Shown piece by piece: positions 35,408 to 47,179 of a DNA stretch of 64,000 nt (position 1 is the stretch's first letter; each line of letters opens with the position of its first letter). A program made the position numbers and the translations under genes. The notes below the pieces were generated by a model that saw nothing but the letters and a program-made list of their open reading frames with translations, had not been told where the DNA came from and made no database searches. The stretch spans positions 1 to 64,000 of the forward strand of contig NZ_JMPS01000033.1 of assembly GCF_000735455.1 (NCBI RefSeq), in the 5' to 3' direction. The DNA is from Yokenella regensburgei ATCC 49455. GTDB lineage: Bacteria; Pseudomonadota; Gammaproteobacteria; Enterobacterales; Enterobacteriaceae.

Positions 35408-35758
<351 letters not shown>

Positions 35759-35795
35759 TTAATCTCTTATCCTGGGTAAACTGATATTTGGGGGC

Positions 35796-36563
35796 TTACG
35801 CCTGCCCATCATGTTTATGTTGCTGTTGCGAGTGTTCAGTTTTGAACTCTGCCAGCAACCTTGCTTGCTCTTCAGTCAGAGCCAGGTTTTCCAGAAGTTC
35901 AGGTCTTCTCAGCCAGGTACGGCCCAGCGACTGTTTCAGGCGCCAGCGGCGAATCTCAGCGTGGTTACCAGACAGTAAAACTGCCGGGACTTCCATACTT
36001 TCCAGCACTTCAGGACGCGTATAGTGTGGGCAATCCAGCAATCCATCGGCAAAGGAATCTTCCGTTGCCGAAGCCTCATGTCCCAGAACACCCGGAATAA
36101 ACCGGGCGACGGAGTCAATCAGCGTCATCGCTGGTAACTCACCACCGCTGAGAACGTAATCGCCGATAGACCATTCTTCGTCAATCTCGGTTTGGATCAC
36201 GCGCTCATCTACGCCTTCGTAGCGACCGCACACCAGAATCAGTTTCTGATTCGTTGCCAGTTCGCTGACGCCCGCTTGATCAAGCTTGCGCCCCTGAGGT
36301 GACAGGTAGATTACCTTAGCACCTTCTCCTGCCGCGGCTTTTGCTGCATGAATAGCATCCCGTAAAGGTTGCACCATCATTAACATCCCCGGTCCGCCGC
36401 CGTAAGGACGATCGTCCACGGTACGGTGCCGGTCATGAGCGAAATCACGAGGACTCCAGCTCTGGATGTTCAGCAGGCCATTTTTTACAGCCCGGCCAGT
36501 TACCCCGTAATCGGTAATCGCGCGGAACATTTCTGGAAACAGGCTAACAATACCAATAAACAC
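35796..36563 (-). CDS. trmD: tRNA (guanine37-N1)-methyltransferase TrmD
   Basis: Methylates G37 next to the anticodon using S-adenosylmethionine, which prevents frameshifting. 255 residues; SPOUT-family knot with [19 protein letters not shown] and [16 protein letters not shown]. Lies between rimM and rplS. Confidence 0.98.
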   Translation of the reverse strand: MFIGIVSLFPEMFRAITDYGVTGRAVKNGLLNIQSWSPRDFAHDRHRTVDDRPYGGGPGMLMMVQPLRDAIHAAKAAAGEGAKVIYLSPQGRKLDQAGVSELATNQKLILVCGRYEGVDERVIQTEIDEEWSIGDYVLSGGELPAMTLIDSVARFIPGVLGHEASATEDSFADGLLDCPHYTRPEVLESMEVPAVLLSGNHAEIRRWRLKQSLGRTWLRRPELLENLALTEEQARLLAEFKTEHSQQQHKHDGQA

Positions 36564-36608
36564 GAGCCAATCCCCACTGAACCGTCTTTCACCGTTTATC
36601 CGGAGAAT

Positions 36609-37157
36609 TTAAAAACCAGGATCCCAATCTACTTCAATCGTTTGAGTAGTGAGATCGACTTTCTTGATAACCTGCCCATCGAGGAACGGAACCAACCGCT
36701 CCTTGATACCAAACGCATCTTTCAGGTTTGCCTTAATGACGAGAACGTCATTTGACCCGGTTTCCATCATGTCGATGACTTTACCCAGATCGTAGCCTTC
36801 AGTTGTCACTACCTGGCAGCCCATCAGGTCTTTCCAGTAGTAGTCACCCTCTTCGAGCTTCGGCAACTGCGAGGAATCCACGACAATTTCACAATTAGTC
36901 AGCAGATTCGCGGCATCGCGATCGTCAACGCCTTTCAGCTTGATGACGATATCCTGATTGTGGTGACGCCAGCTTTCCAGCTCGACCTCTTGCCACTGAC
37001 CCGCCTTCTGGATAAACCAGGGCTGATAGTCAAAAATGCTTTCGGTGTCTTCGGTGGAGGAAAACACTCTGAGCCAACCACGGATACCGTAGGAAGAACC
37101 CATTTTTCCCAATACGATCGGGTCGACGGGCGCTTTTGCGGTGAGTTGCTTGCTCAT
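36609..37157 (-). CDS. rimM: 16S rRNA processing factor RimM
   Basis: Assists maturation of the 30S head domain. 182 residues from the ATG at 37157 ([10 protein letters not shown]); two more ATG/GTG codons upstream are in frame but do not match the family. N-terminal RimM domain with [20 protein letters not shown], and a C-terminal PRC-barrel that binds S19. Confidence 0.97.
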   Translation of the reverse strand: MSKQLTAKAPVDPIVLGKMGSSYGIRGWLRVFSSTEDTESIFDYQPWFIQKAGQWQEVELESWRHHNQDIVIKLKGVDDRDAANLLTNCEIVVDSSQLPKLEEGDYYWKDLMGCQVVTTEGYDLGKVIDMMETGSNDVLVIKANLKDAFGIKERLVPFLDGQVIKKVDLTTQTIEVDWDPGF

Positions 37158-37175
37158 CATGACCACCGTGACAGA

Positions 37176-37526
<351 letters not shown>

Positions 37527-37538
37527 TCTATAAAGCGA

Positions 37539-38900
37539 TTAACGCCCCGGGAATCCTGGGGGCATCATCCCCTTCATACCACGCAGCATCTTCGCCATTC
37601 CGCCCTTCTTCATTTTCTTCATCATGCGCTGCATGTCGTCGAACTGTTTCAGAAGGCGGTTAACGTCCTGCACCTGCATACCGCAGCCTGCGGCGATACG
37701 GCGTTTACGCGAACCTTTGATGATTTCCGGTTTAGCGCGTTCTTTCAGCGTCATCGAGTTGATGATGGCTTCCATACGCACCAAAACCTTGTCATCCATC
37801 TGCGATTTCACGTTGTCAGGGATCTGGCCCATGCCCGGCAGTTTGCCCATCAGGCTTGCCATGCCGCCCATGTTCTTCATCTGGCGTAGCTGCTCAAGGA
37901 AATCGGTCAGGTCGAACCCGTCGCCTTTTTTGAGTTTAGTCGCCAGTTTTTCCGCCTGAGCGCGGTCAACTTTGCTCTCGATATCTTCGATAAGCGACAG
38001 CACGTCGCCCATGCCGAGAATACGGGAAGCGATACGGTCCGGGTGGAACGGCTCCAGCGCTTCGGTTTTCTCACCGACGCCGAGGAACTTAATAGGTTTG
38101 CCGGTAATATGACGAATAGAAAGTGCCGCACCGCCGCGCGCATCACCGTCTACTTTAGTCAGAACCACACCGGTGAGCGGCAGCGCTTCGTTAAACGCCT
38201 TTGCGGTGTTCGCCGCATCCTGACCGGTCATGGCATCGACCACAAACAGGGTTTCTACCGGGTTAATCGCGGCGTGTACCTGTTTGATTTCGTCCATCAT
38301 CGCTTCATCAACGTGCAGACGACCGGCGGTATCCACCAGCAGCACGTCGTAGAATTTCAGCTTCGCTTCTTTCAGCGCCGCGTTGACGATATCAACCGGC
38401 TTCTGCCCGACGTCTGACGGGAAGAAATCAACTTCAACCTGCTCTGCGAGCGTTTCCAGCTGTTTGATCGCCGCCGGGCGATAAACGTCTGCCGATACCA
38501 CCAGCACTTTCTTTTTATGCTTCTCACGCAGGAATTTACCGAGCTTACCCACGCTTGTGGTTTTACCGGCACCCTGCAGGCCCGCCATCAGCACCACGGC
38601 CGGCGGCTGAGCGGCAAGATTCAGCACCTGGTTCTCTTCGCCCATCGCCGCAACCAGCTCGTTGCGAACGATTTTGACGAACTCCTGACCCGGGGTCAGG
38701 CTCTTATTCACTTCGTGACCAACCGCTTTCTCTTTTACGCGATTGATAAATTCACGCACGACCGGCAGCGCCACGTCGGCTTCGAGCAGCGCCATGCGCA
38801 CTTCACGCAGCGTCTCTTTTACGTTGTCTTCGGTAAGACGGCCGCGACCGCTGATATTACGCAGCGTACGCGACAAACGATCGGTTAAATTATCAAACAT
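37539..38900 (-). CDS. ffh: Signal recognition particle protein Ffh
   Basis: Binds 4.5S RNA and signal sequences of membrane proteins and delivers ribosomes to FtsY. 453 residues: N domain, GTPase G domain with GLQGAGKTTSVGKLG, DTAGRLHVDE and TKVDGDARGG, then a Met-rich M domain (MQRMMKKMKKGGMAKMLRGM) that holds the signal peptide. The start at 38900 is the family start; the frame is open about 100 codons further up. Confidence 0.98.
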   Translation of the reverse strand: MFDNLTDRLSRTLRNISGRGRLTEDNVKETLREVRMALLEADVALPVVREFINRVKEKAVGHEVNKSLTPGQEFVKIVRNELVAAMGEENQVLNLAAQPPAVVLMAGLQGAGKTTSVGKLGKFLREKHKKKVLVVSADVYRPAAIKQLETLAEQVEVDFFPSDVGQKPVDIVNAALKEAKLKFYDVLLVDTAGRLHVDEAMMDEIKQVHAAINPVETLFVVDAMTGQDAANTAKAFNEALPLTGVVLTKVDGDARGGAALSIRHITGKPIKFLGVGEKTEALEPFHPDRIASRILGMGDVLSLIEDIESKVDRAQAEKLATKLKKGDGFDLTDFLEQLRQMKNMGGMASLMGKLPGMGQIPDNVKSQMDDKVLVRMEAIINSMTLKERAKPEIIKGSRKRRIAAGCGMQVQDVNRLLKQFDDMQRMMKKMKKGGMAKMLRGMKGMMPPGFPGR

Positions 38901-39065
38901 TGTCTCTCGCCTGAGGTGGAAACGTTCAGTCGCTAGCGCGACGATAAGCCAGAATTTTGCCGCAGTATAACACGACCCGCCCTGAGATGTGATGCAACGG
39001 TTGGAGCAGACGTCAGCTAACGCTATACTGCTTCTCTTTCTTATGAACCAACCATCGACGCCTAT

Positions 39066-39857
39066 ATGCCTGTTTTTGCCCTGCTTGCTCTGGTCGCCTA
39101 CTCCATCAGCCTTGCGCTGATCGTTCCCGGTTTGCTGCAAAAAAATAGCGGCTGGCGGCGAATGGCTATTTTCTCCGCGGTCATTGCGCTGGTGTGCCAC
39201 GCCTTCGCGCTGGAATCACGCATCTTCCCGGGCGGCGAATCCGGGCAGAACCTGAGCCTGCTGAACGTCGGCTCGCTGGTGAGTCTGATGATCTGTACGG
39301 TGATGACGATTGTTGCCTCACGCAACCGTGGTTGGCTGCTGCTGCCGATTGTCTATACCTTTGCGCTCATCAATCTGGCGTTCGCAACGTTTATGCCCAA
39401 CGAATTCATCACCCATCTCGAGGCAACGCCGGGGATGATGGTGCATATCGGCCTGTCGCTGTTTGCCTACGCCACGCTGATTATCGCCGCCCTCTATGCC
39501 CTGCAGCTCGCCTGGATTGACTACCAGCTCAAGAATAAAAAGCTCGCCTTCAGCAGCGAAATGCCGCCGCTGATGAGTATTGAACGTAAAATGTTCCACA
39601 TCACCCAGGTGGGCGTTGTGCTGCTGACATTAACGCTCTGTACCGGCCTGTTTTACATGCACAACCTGTTCAGCATGGAGAACATCGATAAAGCCGTGCT
39701 GTCTATTGTCGCCTGGTTTGTCTATATCGTTCTGCTGTGGGGCCACTATCATGAAGGATGGCGCGGTCGCCGCGTAGTCTGGTTCAACGTCGCGGGTGCC
39801 GGCATTCTGACCCTGGCCTACTTTGGTAGCCGGGTTATCCAGCAGTTCGCAGGCTAA
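39066..39857 (+). CDS. ypjD: Inner-membrane protein YpjD, cytochrome c assembly (CcsA) family
   Basis: 263 residues, eight or so hydrophobic helices with conserved His in MVHIGLSLFAYATLI and LLWGHYHEGWRG, typical of the CcsA/CcmC heme-handling fold. E. coli YpjD has the same length and place, divergent from ffh and upstream of yfjD. The true role is unclear. Confidence 0.93.
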   Translation: MPVFALLALVAYSISLALIVPGLLQKNSGWRRMAIFSAVIALVCHAFALESRIFPGGESGQNLSLLNVGSLVSLMICTVMTIVASRNRGWLLLPIVYTFALINLAFATFMPNEFITHLEATPGMMVHIGLSLFAYATLIIAALYALQLAWIDYQLKNKKLAFSSEMPPLMSIERKMFHITQVGVVLLTLTLCTGLFYMHNLFSMENIDKAVLSIVAWFVYIVLLWGHYHEGWRGRRVVWFNVAGAGILTLAYFGSRVIQQFAG

Positions 39858-39875
39858 GTCACAAAGGAATTCTCA

Positions 39876-41162
39876 TTGGAACACATCTCAACCACCGAGC
39901 TAATCGTTACGCTGATTATCATGGTGGTCATCTCAGCCTACTTCTCTGGTTCCGAAACCGGCATGATGACGCTGAACCGCTACCGGCTGCGTCACCTCGC
40001 TAAACAGGGAAATCGTCAGGCCCGCCGCGTGGAAAAACTGCTGCGTAAACCCGACCGCTTAATCAGTCTGGTGCTTATCGGCAATAACCTGGTCAACATC
40101 CTCGCATCGGCTCTCGGCACCATTGTCGGGATGCGCCTGTATGGCGACGCTGGCGTCGCGATTGCCACCGGGGTACTCACCTTCGTGGTACTGGTGTTTG
40201 CCGAAGTCCTGCCGAAGACCATTGCCGCGCTGTACCCGGAAAAGGTCGCCTACCCGAGCAGCTTCCTGCTGGCCCCGCTGCAGGTCATCATGATGCCGCT
40301 GGTGTGGTTGCTGAACTCCATCACCCGCGTACTGATGCGCATGATGGGCATTAAAACCGACACCGTCATCAGCGGAGCGGTCAGTAAAGACGAACTGCGC
40401 ACCATCGTTAACGAATCCCGCTCGCAGATTTCCCGCCGCAACCAGGACATGCTGCTGTCGGTGCTGGATCTGGAAAAGGTCAGCGTCGACGACATCATGG
40501 TGCCGCGCAACGAAATCGTCGGTATCGATATCAACGACGACTGGAAAGCCATCGTGCGCCAGCTCACCCACTCGCCGCATGGCCGCATCGTGCTGTATCG
40601 CGATTCGCTGGATGACGCCATCAGCATGCTGCGCGTGCGCGAAGCCTATCGTCTGATGACCGAGAAAAAAGAGTTCACCAAAGAAGTCATGCTGCGCGCC
40701 GCCGACGAAATCTACTACGTTCCGGAAGGTACGCCGCTCAGTACCCAGCTGGTAAAATTTCAGCGCAATAAAAAGAAGGTTGGCCTGGTGGTGGATGAAT
40801 ATGGCGACATTCAGGGGCTGGTCACGGTTGAGGATATTCTGGAAGAGATCGTCGGCGACTTCACTACGTCAATGTCCCCGTCGCTTGCCGAAGAGGTCAC
40901 CCCGCAGAACGACGGCTCGGTGATTATCGACGGCAGCGCCAACATTCGCGAACTCAACAAAGCCTTCAACTGGCATATGCCGGAAGATGAAGCCCGCACC
41001 ATGAACGGCATGATTCTGGAAGCACTGGAAGAGATCCCCGCCGTTGGCACGCGCGTGCGCATTCAGCAGTACGATATCGATATTCTCGACGTACAGGACA
41101 ATATGATTAAGCAGGTGAAAGTGGTGCCAGTGAAATCGCTGCGTGAGAGCGTGGCAGAGTAG
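39876..41162 (+). CDS. yfjD: CNNM/CorC-family membrane protein YfjD
   Basis: 428 residues: an N-terminal DUF21/CNNM transmembrane domain (ISAYFSGSETGMMTLNRYRL), a CBS-domain pair (DIMVPRNEIVGIDI, VGLVVDEYGDIQGLVTVEDIL) and a C-terminal CorC_HlyC domain. Family members are linked to magnesium or cobalt transport. The start is TTG at 39876 with AAGGAA upstream. 18 bp after ypjD. Confidence 0.94.
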   Translation: MEHISTTELIVTLIIMVVISAYFSGSETGMMTLNRYRLRHLAKQGNRQARRVEKLLRKPDRLISLVLIGNNLVNILASALGTIVGMRLYGDAGVAIATGVLTFVVLVFAEVLPKTIAALYPEKVAYPSSFLLAPLQVIMMPLVWLLNSITRVLMRMMGIKTDTVISGAVSKDELRTIVNESRSQISRRNQDMLLSVLDLEKVSVDDIMVPRNEIVGIDINDDWKAIVRQLTHSPHGRIVLYRDSLDDAISMLRVREAYRLMTEKKEFTKEVMLRAADEIYYVPEGTPLSTQLVKFQRNKKKVGLVVDEYGDIQGLVTVEDILEEIVGDFTTSMSPSLAEEVTPQNDGSVIIDGSANIRELNKAFNWHMPEDEARTMNGMILEALEEIPAVGTRVRIQQYDIDILDVQDNMIKQVKVVPVKSLRESVAE

Positions 41163-41174
41163 CTAAGGAATGAT

Positions 41175-41198
41175 ACCCTCTCCCCGCGGGGAGAGGGT
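41175..41198. terminator. Hairpin between convergent yfjD and grpE
   Basis: Perfect 11-bp stem ACCCTCTCCCC/GGGGAGAGGGT with a 2-base centre, no T-run on either side. Likely a termination or RNA-stabilising element for both genes. Confidence 0.6.
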
Positions 41199-41214
41199 TA
41201 GCGTAAAGCGCGTA

Positions 41215-41808
41215 TTAGCCCTTCGCTTTGGCAACCGACACCATCGCCGCGCGAATGGTACGACCGTTCAGGGTATACCCCTTCTGCATCACCATCAGCA
41301 CGTTACCCGGCGCCACGTCGTCAGACTCCACCATCGCAATGGCCTGGTGAACGTTCGGATCCATCGGCACATTGATGTCGCCCACCACCTGCACGCCAAA
41401 CTTACCGACCACGTCGAGCATGGATTTACGCGTCAGTTCGATACCTTCAACCATCGCGGCCATGTCGGTGTTGTTTTTGTCAGCCACTTCCAGCGCGCGA
41501 TCGAGGCTGTCGAGCACCGGCAGCAGTTCATTGACGAATTTTTCCAGCGCAAACTTGTGCGCTTTTTCAACGTCCAGCTCGGTACGACGACGCAGGTTTT
41601 CCATTTCCGCTTTCGCGCGCAGCAGCGCCTCACGTTCACGGTTCTGTGCTTCAGCAAGCTGAGCTTCCAGATTCGCAATTTGTTCCTCGCGCGGATCCAC
41701 CTGCTCAGCCGATGCATCAGCCTCTACGGCCTCAACTTCATCGTGCTGTTCCTTGATAATTTCTTCCGGGGCTTGCCCGTCAGGCGTTTTCTGTTCTTTA
41801 CTACTCAT
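41215..41808 (-). CDS. grpE: Nucleotide exchange factor GrpE
   Basis: Releases ADP from DnaK, so drives the chaperone cycle used by ClpB. 197 residues from the ATG at 41808 ([11 protein letters not shown]), with GGAG upstream: acidic N-terminus, long coiled coil (about 40-135) and the C-terminal beta domain with [17 protein letters not shown] consensus sigma-32 promoter precedes it. Confidence 0.98.
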   Translation of the reverse strand: MSSKEQKTPDGQAPEEIIKEQHDEVEAVEADASAEQVDPREEQIANLEAQLAEAQNREREALLRAKAEMENLRRRTELDVEKAHKFALEKFVNELLPVLDSLDRALEVADKNNTDMAAMVEGIELTRKSMLDVVGKFGVQVVGDINVPMDPNVHQAIAMVESDDVAPGNVLMVMQKGYTLNGRTIRAAMVSVAKAKG

Positions 41809-41852
41809 GAATTTCTCCGCGTTTTTTCGTTTTCGTCTCGCTAACATCGCTT

Positions 41853-41883
41853 ATTATGGGGATCAGTTTCCGGGATTCAAGGG
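41853..41883 (-). promoter_or_regulatory. Sigma-32 promoter of grpE
   Basis: Minus strand CCCTTGAA (41876-41883), 14 bp, CCCCATAAT (41853-41861), an almost ideal RpoH promoter about 45 bp before the grpE start. It overlaps the upstream region of nadK on the other strand. Confidence 0.93.
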
Positions 41884-41930
41884 AAGCAGGCACATTGTCA
41901 TCACACATTGGCTACAAGGACCTCGAGAGA

Positions 41931-42809
41931 ATGAATAATCATTTCAAGTGTATTGGGATTGTGGGACATCCGCGTCACCCTACTGCGTTGACGACACATG
42001 AAATGCTGTACCGCTGGCTGAACACCAAAGGCTACGAAGTCATCATCGAGCAACAGATTGCCCGGGAACTGCAGCTGAACAACGTGCGTACCGGCACGCT
42101 GGCGGAAATCGGCCAGCAGGCAGATCTGGCCGTCGTGGTCGGTGGTGATGGCAACATGCTGGGCGCAGCGCGCACCCTCGCGCGCTACGATATCAAAGTC
42201 ATTGGTATCAACCGTGGCAACCTGGGGTTCCTGACCGACCTCGATCCGGACAACGCCCATCAGCAGCTCGCCGACGTGCTGGAAGGCCACTACATTGCCG
42301 AGAAACGCTTTTTGCTGGAGGCGCAGGTCTGCCAGCAGGACTGCCAGAAGCGCATCAGCACCGCTATTAACGAAGTGGTGCTCCATCCGGGAAAAGTGGC
42401 GCATATGATTGAATTCGAAGTCTATATCGATGAGATCTTCGCTTTCTCGCAGCGCTCTGATGGCCTGATCATTTCTACTCCGACCGGTTCCACCGCCTAT
42501 TCACTCTCGGCGGGTGGCCCTATTCTTACCCCACAGTTAGACGCCATCACGCTGGTGCCGATGTTCCCGCACACGCTCTCGGCCAGGCCGCTGGTGATCA
42601 ACAGCAGCAGCACCATCCGTCTGCGTTTCTCGCACCGTCGCAGCGACCTTGAAATCAGCTGCGACAGCCAGATTGCGTTGCCGATTCAGGAGGGAGAAGA
42701 TGTGCTGATTCGCCGCTGTGACTACCACCTCAATCTTATCCACCCGAAAGACTACAGCTATTTCAACACGTTGAGCACCAAGCTGGGCTGGTCAAAAAAA
42801 TTATTCTGA
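41931..42809 (+). CDS. nadK: NAD kinase
   Basis: Phosphorylates NAD+ to NADP+. 292 residues as in E. coli, with the substrate/ATP motif [11 protein letters not shown] and the Gly-rich [19 protein letters not shown]. The start at 41931 gives [13 protein letters not shown]; 25 further open codons upstream are not part of the family. Divergent from grpE. Confidence 0.98.
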   Translation: MNNHFKCIGIVGHPRHPTALTTHEMLYRWLNTKGYEVIIEQQIARELQLNNVRTGTLAEIGQQADLAVVVGGDGNMLGAARTLARYDIKVIGINRGNLGFLTDLDPDNAHQQLADVLEGHYIAEKRFLLEAQVCQQDCQKRISTAINEVVLHPGKVAHMIEFEVYIDEIFAFSQRSDGLIISTPTGSTAYSLSAGGPILTPQLDAITLVPMFPHTLSARPLVINSSSTIRLRFSHRRSDLEISCDSQIALPIQEGEDVLIRRCDYHLNLIHPKDYSYFNTLSTKLGWSKKLF

Positions 42810-42828
42810 TTTCGAATTAGGGGCTTTA

Positions 42829-42866
42829 CTGTATAAAAAACCAGTTTATACTGTATGAAAACACAG
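42829..42866. promoter_or_regulatory. Two LexA boxes of recN
   Basis: CTGTATGAAAACACAG (42851-42866) fits CTGT-N8-ACAG exactly; CTGTATAAAAAACCAG (42829-42844) has one mismatch. They lie 28-66 bp upstream of recN, the arrangement of the strongly SOS-induced E. coli gene. Confidence 0.93.
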
Positions 42867-42894
42867 TTATGGTTTTTCATACAGGAAAACAGCT

Positions 42895-44556
42895 ATGCTG
42901 GCACAACTGACCATCAGCAACTTCGCCATCGTTCGTGAACTGGAAATCGACTTTCACCACGGCATGACCGCCATCACCGGGGAAACCGGTGCCGGTAAGT
43001 CCATCGCCATCGATGCCCTCGGGCTCTGCCTCGGGGGTCGTGCCGACGCCGACATGGTTCGTGCCGGTGCCAGCCGTGCTGACCTCTGCGCGCGTTTCTC
43101 GCTGAAAGACACCCCTGCAGCCCTGCGCTGGCTCGAAGATAACCAGCTTGAAGAGGGCCGCGAATGCCTGCTGCGCCGCGTCATCAGCGCCGACGGCCGC
43201 TCCCGTGGCTTCATTAACGGTACCGCCGTGCCATTGTCGCAGCTGCGCGAGCTGGGCCAGTTGCTTATCCAGATCCACGGCCAGCATGCCCATCAGTTGC
43301 TGATAAAACCCGAACACCAGAAATCACTGCTCGATGGTTATGCCGGTGAGTACCAGCTTACCCAGCAAATGGCGGAACGCTACCAGCAGTGGCATCAGAG
43401 CTGTCGCGACCTGGCGCAGCACCAGCAGCAGAGCCAGGAGCGCATCGCCCGCGCGGAGCTGCTGCAATATCAATTGAAAGAGCTCAACGAATTCAACCCG
43501 CAGCCCGGCGAATTTGAGCAGATTGATGAAGAGTACAAGCGCCTCGCTAACAGTGGTCAGCTACTCTCCACCAGCCAGCACGCGCTGGCGATCCTCGCCG
43601 ATGGCGAAGAGGCCAACCTGCAAAGCCAACTCTATACGGCAAAGCAGCTGGTCGAAGAGCTTGCCGGTATGGACAGCAAACTCGCCGGTGTGCTCGATAT
43701 GCTCGAGGAAGCCGCCATTCAGCTCAGCGAAGCCAGCGACGAACTGCGTCACTACTGCGATCGCCTCGATCTCGATCCCAACCGCCTGTTCGAGCTCGAA
43801 CAGCGTATCTCGCGCCAGATTGCCCTCGCGCGTAAGCATCAGATTAGCCCAGAGGCGCTGCCCGATTTCCACCAGGCGCTGCTCGACGAGCAGCAGCAGC
43901 TTGACGATCAGGCCGATTCTCTCGAAACCCTGAGCCTTGCGGTCACGAAGCATCACCAGCTGGCGCTGGAAACCGCACAGCAGCTGCACGTACTGCGTCA
44001 GGCTAATGCCGAGGAGCTGTCAGAACTCATTACCGACAGCATGCATATGCTCGCTATGCCGCACGGGCAGTTCACTATCGACGTCACCTTTGAGGAGAAA
44101 CACCTCACCGCCGAAGGGGCAGATCGCGTCGAGTTTCGCGTGACCACCAACCCGGGGCAGCCGCTGCAGCCCATCGCCAAAGTCGCCTCCGGCGGTGAAC
44201 TCTCCCGTATCGCGCTTGCCATTCAGGTGATCACCGCCCGGAAAATGGAAACCCCGGCGCTGATCTTCGATGAAGTGGATGTCGGTATCAGCGGACCAAC
44301 TGCCGCCGTGGTCGGCAAATTGCTGCGCCAGCTGGGTGAATCTACCCAGGTCATGTGCGTAACGCACCTTCCGCAGGTTGCGGGATGTGGTCATCATCAT
44401 TTTTATGTCAGCAAAGAGACCGACGGCGCGATGACCGAAACCCACATGCAGCCGCTCGACAAAAAGGCACGTTTACAGGAGCTGGCCCGCTTGCTGGGCG
44501 GCAGCGAGGTCACTCGCAACACCCTGGCGAATGCCAAAGAGTTGCTGGCGGCATAA
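42895..44556 (+). CDS. recN: DNA repair protein RecN
   Basis: SMC-like ATPase for double-strand-break repair. 553 residues as in E. coli: Walker [15 protein letters not shown] near the N-terminus, two long coiled-coil arms, then [17 protein letters not shown] signature and Walker [13 protein letters not shown] near the C-terminus. Controlled by the LexA boxes. Confidence 0.98.
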   Translation: MLAQLTISNFAIVRELEIDFHHGMTAITGETGAGKSIAIDALGLCLGGRADADMVRAGASRADLCARFSLKDTPAALRWLEDNQLEEGRECLLRRVISADGRSRGFINGTAVPLSQLRELGQLLIQIHGQHAHQLLIKPEHQKSLLDGYAGEYQLTQQMAERYQQWHQSCRDLAQHQQQSQERIARAELLQYQLKELNEFNPQPGEFEQIDEEYKRLANSGQLLSTSQHALAILADGEEANLQSQLYTAKQLVEELAGMDSKLAGVLDMLEEAAIQLSEASDELRHYCDRLDLDPNRLFELEQRISRQIALARKHQISPEALPDFHQALLDEQQQLDDQADSLETLSLAVTKHHQLALETAQQLHVLRQANAEELSELITDSMHMLAMPHGQFTIDVTFEEKHLTAEGADRVEFRVTTNPGQPLQPIAKVASGGELSRIALAIQVITARKMETPALIFDEVDVGISGPTAAVVGKLLRQLGESTQVMCVTHLPQVAGCGHHHFYVSKETDGAMTETHMQPLDKKARLQELARLLGGSEVTRNTLANAKELLAA

Positions 44557-44704
44557 ACTTTTTGGGCTTCCCGGAGTCTGAGTTCACAATAAAAACGCCG
44601 TCAGACATAACGTCAAAGGTTTTAAACTGACTAAAGGTCTATTATCATCGGCATAATACATATGAGCCGCGTACTGCCCGGACCCGAAAAGGAATCAAAT
44701 CACT

Positions 44705-45043
44705 ATGCGCTGTAAAACGCTGACTGCTGCCGCAGCAGTTCTTCTGATGTTGACCGCAGGCTGTTCCACTCTGGAGCGAGTGGTTTACCGTCCTGATATC
44801 AACCAGGGCAACTACCTGGCACCGAACGATGTATCAAAAATCCGTGTGGGTATGACGCAACAGCAGGTTGCGTATGCGCTGGGAACCCCGATGATGTCGG
44901 ATCCGTTTGGCTCCAACACCTGGTTCTACGTCTTCCGTCAGCAGCCGGGCCATGAAAACCCGACGCAGCAGACCCTGACTCTGACCTTTAACGGTAGCGG
45001 CGTGTTGACCAACATCGACAACAAACCGGCGCTGAGTAAGTAA
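44705..45043 (+). CDS. bamE: Outer-membrane protein assembly factor BamE
   Basis: Lipoprotein of the BAM complex that modulates BamA and contacts BamD. 112 residues; lipobox LTAGC (Cys20), then the SmpA/OmlA fold with [21 protein letters not shown]. The 148 bases between recN and this gene hold only its promoter region and no further gene. Confidence 0.97.
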   Translation: MRCKTLTAAAAVLLMLTAGCSTLERVVYRPDINQGNYLAPNDVSKIRVGMTQQQVAYALGTPMMSDPFGSNTWFYVFRQQPGHENPTQQTLTLTFNGSGVLTNIDNKPALSK

Positions 45044-45061
45044 TTCCGCTGGCTGAAATGC

Positions 45062-45089
45062 AAAAAAGCGCTCTTCTGAGCGCTTTTTT
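45062..45089. terminator. Bidirectional terminator between bamE and rnfH
   Basis: Stem AAAAAAGCGCTC/GAGCGCTTTTTT with TTCT loop; T-run on both strands. Confidence 0.95.
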
Positions 45090-45109
45090 ATTATTCTGAA
45101 ACCAGGACA

Positions 45110-45400
45110 TCACTTCCCGCTGGATTTCTCAGCCCGCTGGCGACGGAGCTCTTTCGGATCCGCAATCAGTGGACGATAGATCTCAACGCGATCGCCGTCA
45201 TGGACTTCATCCTGCAGCTTAGCCGGGCGGCTATAGATACCGGTTTTATTCTGGCTAAGATTAATGTCCGGACGCAGCTCCAGGATGCCGCTGGCGAGGA
45301 TCGCCTGCTCCACCGTCGCCCCCTCTTCCAGGGTCACACGCTGCAGATATTGTTTTTCCGGCAGCGCATAGGCCACCTCGACAACTATCTTAGGCGACAC
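45110..45400 (-). CDS. rnfH: RnfH/RatB ubiquitin-like protein
   Basis: 96 residues from the GTG at 45400 ([16 protein letters not shown]), overlapping ratA by 11 bp. Beta-grasp fold; the C-terminal [17 protein letters not shown] is strongly conserved. Also named PasI/RatB, the proposed partner or antitoxin of RatA. Function still debated. Confidence 0.93.
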   Translation of the reverse strand: MSPKIVVEVAYALPEKQYLQRVTLEEGATVEQAILASGILELRPDINLSQNKTGIYSRPAKLQDEVHDGDRVEIYRPLIADPKELRRQRAEKSSGK

Positions 45401-45827
45401 GGTAAACCTCTTTTGCACGTACGGTAAACGCCTGCACCATATTGGTCGCGAGCTCTTTAAACACCCGACCAAACGCCAGCTCAATCAGCTTATTGGTGAA
45501 CTCAAAATCGAGATGAAACTCAATTTTGCAGGCGTCATGGCTCAGCGGAGTGAACTTCCAGCCGCCAATCAGTTTTTTGAACGGCCCGTCGACCAGATGC
45601 ATCAGGATGCTCTGGTTATCGGTCAGGACGTTGCGGGTAGTAAACGTCTTACTTATTCCCGCTTTCGAGACATCAACTGCCGCCGTCATCTGCGTAGGAC
45701 CGGCTTCCAGCACCCGGCTTCCGGTACAGCCGGGCAAAAACGCAGGATAGGATTGTACATCGTTGACCAGTTGATACATCTGTTCCGCGCTGTAGGGCAC
45801 CAGCGCAGTGCGGCTAATCTGAGGCAT
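45390..45827 (-). CDS. ratA: Ribosome-association START-domain protein RatA
   Basis: 145 residues from the ATG at 45827 ([17 protein letters not shown]). Polyketide-cyclase/START-like fold; the E. coli protein is reported to bind 50S and block 70S formation, and homologues act in coenzyme Q trafficking. The frame is open four codons upstream at another ATG. Divergent from smpB. Confidence 0.95.
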   Translation of the reverse strand: MPQISRTALVPYSAEQMYQLVNDVQSYPAFLPGCTGSRVLEAGPTQMTAAVDVSKAGISKTFTTRNVLTDNQSILMHLVDGPFKKLIGGWKFTPLSHDACKIEFHLDFEFTNKLIELAFGRVFKELATNMVQAFTVRAKEVYRVA

Positions 45828-45977
45828 AACAATTTCCATTCTCGAACACGCCGAAATAATACCATTTATCCCTGCTTAAAAACACGCTCGCCCACAACTC
45901 GTGCTAAGATAGCGCATCACACCCGCAGGATGGACCGGGGTTAATGAGTACCAGATAAGCGATGACTTCAGGAAATT

Positions 45978-46460
45978 ATGACTAAGAAGAAAACACACAA
46001 ACCTGGATCAGCCACCATTGCGCTGAATAAACGCGCCCGTCACGAATACTTTATCGAAGAAGAGTTCGAAGCAGGCCTGTCTTTACAGGGCTGGGAAGTA
46101 AAATCACTGCGTGCCGGTAAAGCCAACATTGGCGACAGCTACGTGATCATGAAAGAAGGTGAAGCGTATCTGTTTGGCGCTAACTTTACCCCGCTGGCGG
46201 TCGCGTCTACTCACTACGTCTGCGACCCAACGCGCACCCGTAAGCTGCTGCTGAATCAGCGCGAGCTGGACACCCTGTATGGGCGGATTAACCGCGAAGG
46301 CTACACCATCGTTGCGCTGTCGCTGTACTGGAAAAATGCCTGGTGCAAAGTCAAAATCGGCGTGGCGAAGGGTAAGAAACAGCACGACAAACGTTCTGAC
46401 GTGAAAGAGCGTGAGTGGCAGGTTGATAAAGCCCGTATTATGAAAAATGCCGGGCGCTAA
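45978..46460 (+). CDS. smpB: SsrA-binding protein SmpB
   Basis: Binds tmRNA and brings it to stalled ribosomes for trans-translation. 160 residues, the E. coli length, with the OB fold ([20 protein letters not shown]) and a basic C-terminal tail. Its RNA partner ssrA is 16.9 kb downstream; in E. coli K-12 the two are adjacent, and here the bap locus separates them. Confidence 0.98.
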   Translation: MTKKKTHKPGSATIALNKRARHEYFIEEEFEAGLSLQGWEVKSLRAGKANIGDSYVIMKEGEAYLFGANFTPLAVASTHYVCDPTRTRKLLLNQRELDTLYGRINREGYTIVALSLYWKNAWCKVKIGVAKGKKQHDKRSDVKEREWQVDKARIMKNAGR

Positions 46461-46475
46461 AACAGCCCAAATCAG

Positions 46476-46504
46476 CAGGTGGCCAGGTGCCACCTGTTTT
46501 TTTA
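46476..46504 (+). terminator. smpB terminator
   Basis: Stem CAGGTGGC/GCCACCTG (46476-46483 and 46489-46496) followed by T8. Confidence 0.95.
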
Positions 46505-47179
46505 CTGAGATTCTATTCCAGCGCAAATATTGACAGATAGTCGTCAGCAATTATATTTAATAATTAGCTGGGACATCTATCACAATATATCATATTTCAG
46601 TTAATCATTTTTTCATCTCAACAGGAGCTGGAATTTTAATTAACTCATTCCGCGCATATAAGCCGTACATTATTTATTGCGACAAATATCACAATATCCT
46701 CTCCTTAGTTTTCGTAGGGTTTAGCACTATCCCTGCACTTAAAGCCCATAAAAAGAAGGGGCAAGTGTCAGCAGAAATATCCATATCAATCAAAAAGATA
46801 AAAATAAAACCTAAACTTTAAAAAATTTTATCACTACAACTAGTACTTTTCTCATACCTGCAAGATTTGTATTTAACTCTATCTAATCTTTATTTCACTT
46901 TGGCTTAAGTTGCGGTCCTACCCATTCCTGACTATATCTTTTTTAACTGCCAGATTAAAAAGACGATTTTAAGATCCGTCGTTACGGATAATCACACAGC
47001 GTTATTTTTACCATCTGAGCGAAAAAAATATCCGCCCAACGACGGCGGGTGAAGTGTTTTTTACACATTTTAAATTGCAAATGGACCTGTTGTTTTAAGC
47101 CCTGTCATCAGGGTCATTGTTGCACGCCAGTACACGGCGATTGCAGTACAACCACGCTCTCAATGACGGAGTGATAACA
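46505..47179. promoter_or_regulatory. Long A/T-rich region upstream of bapA
   Basis: About 675 bases without a convincing gene and visibly richer in A/T than the flanking genes. No obvious terminator, RNA gene or repeat. It probably carries the bapA promoter and binding sites for regulators such as CsgD (known for Salmonella bapA) or H-NS, but I could not pick a promoter with confidence. Confidence 0.5.
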
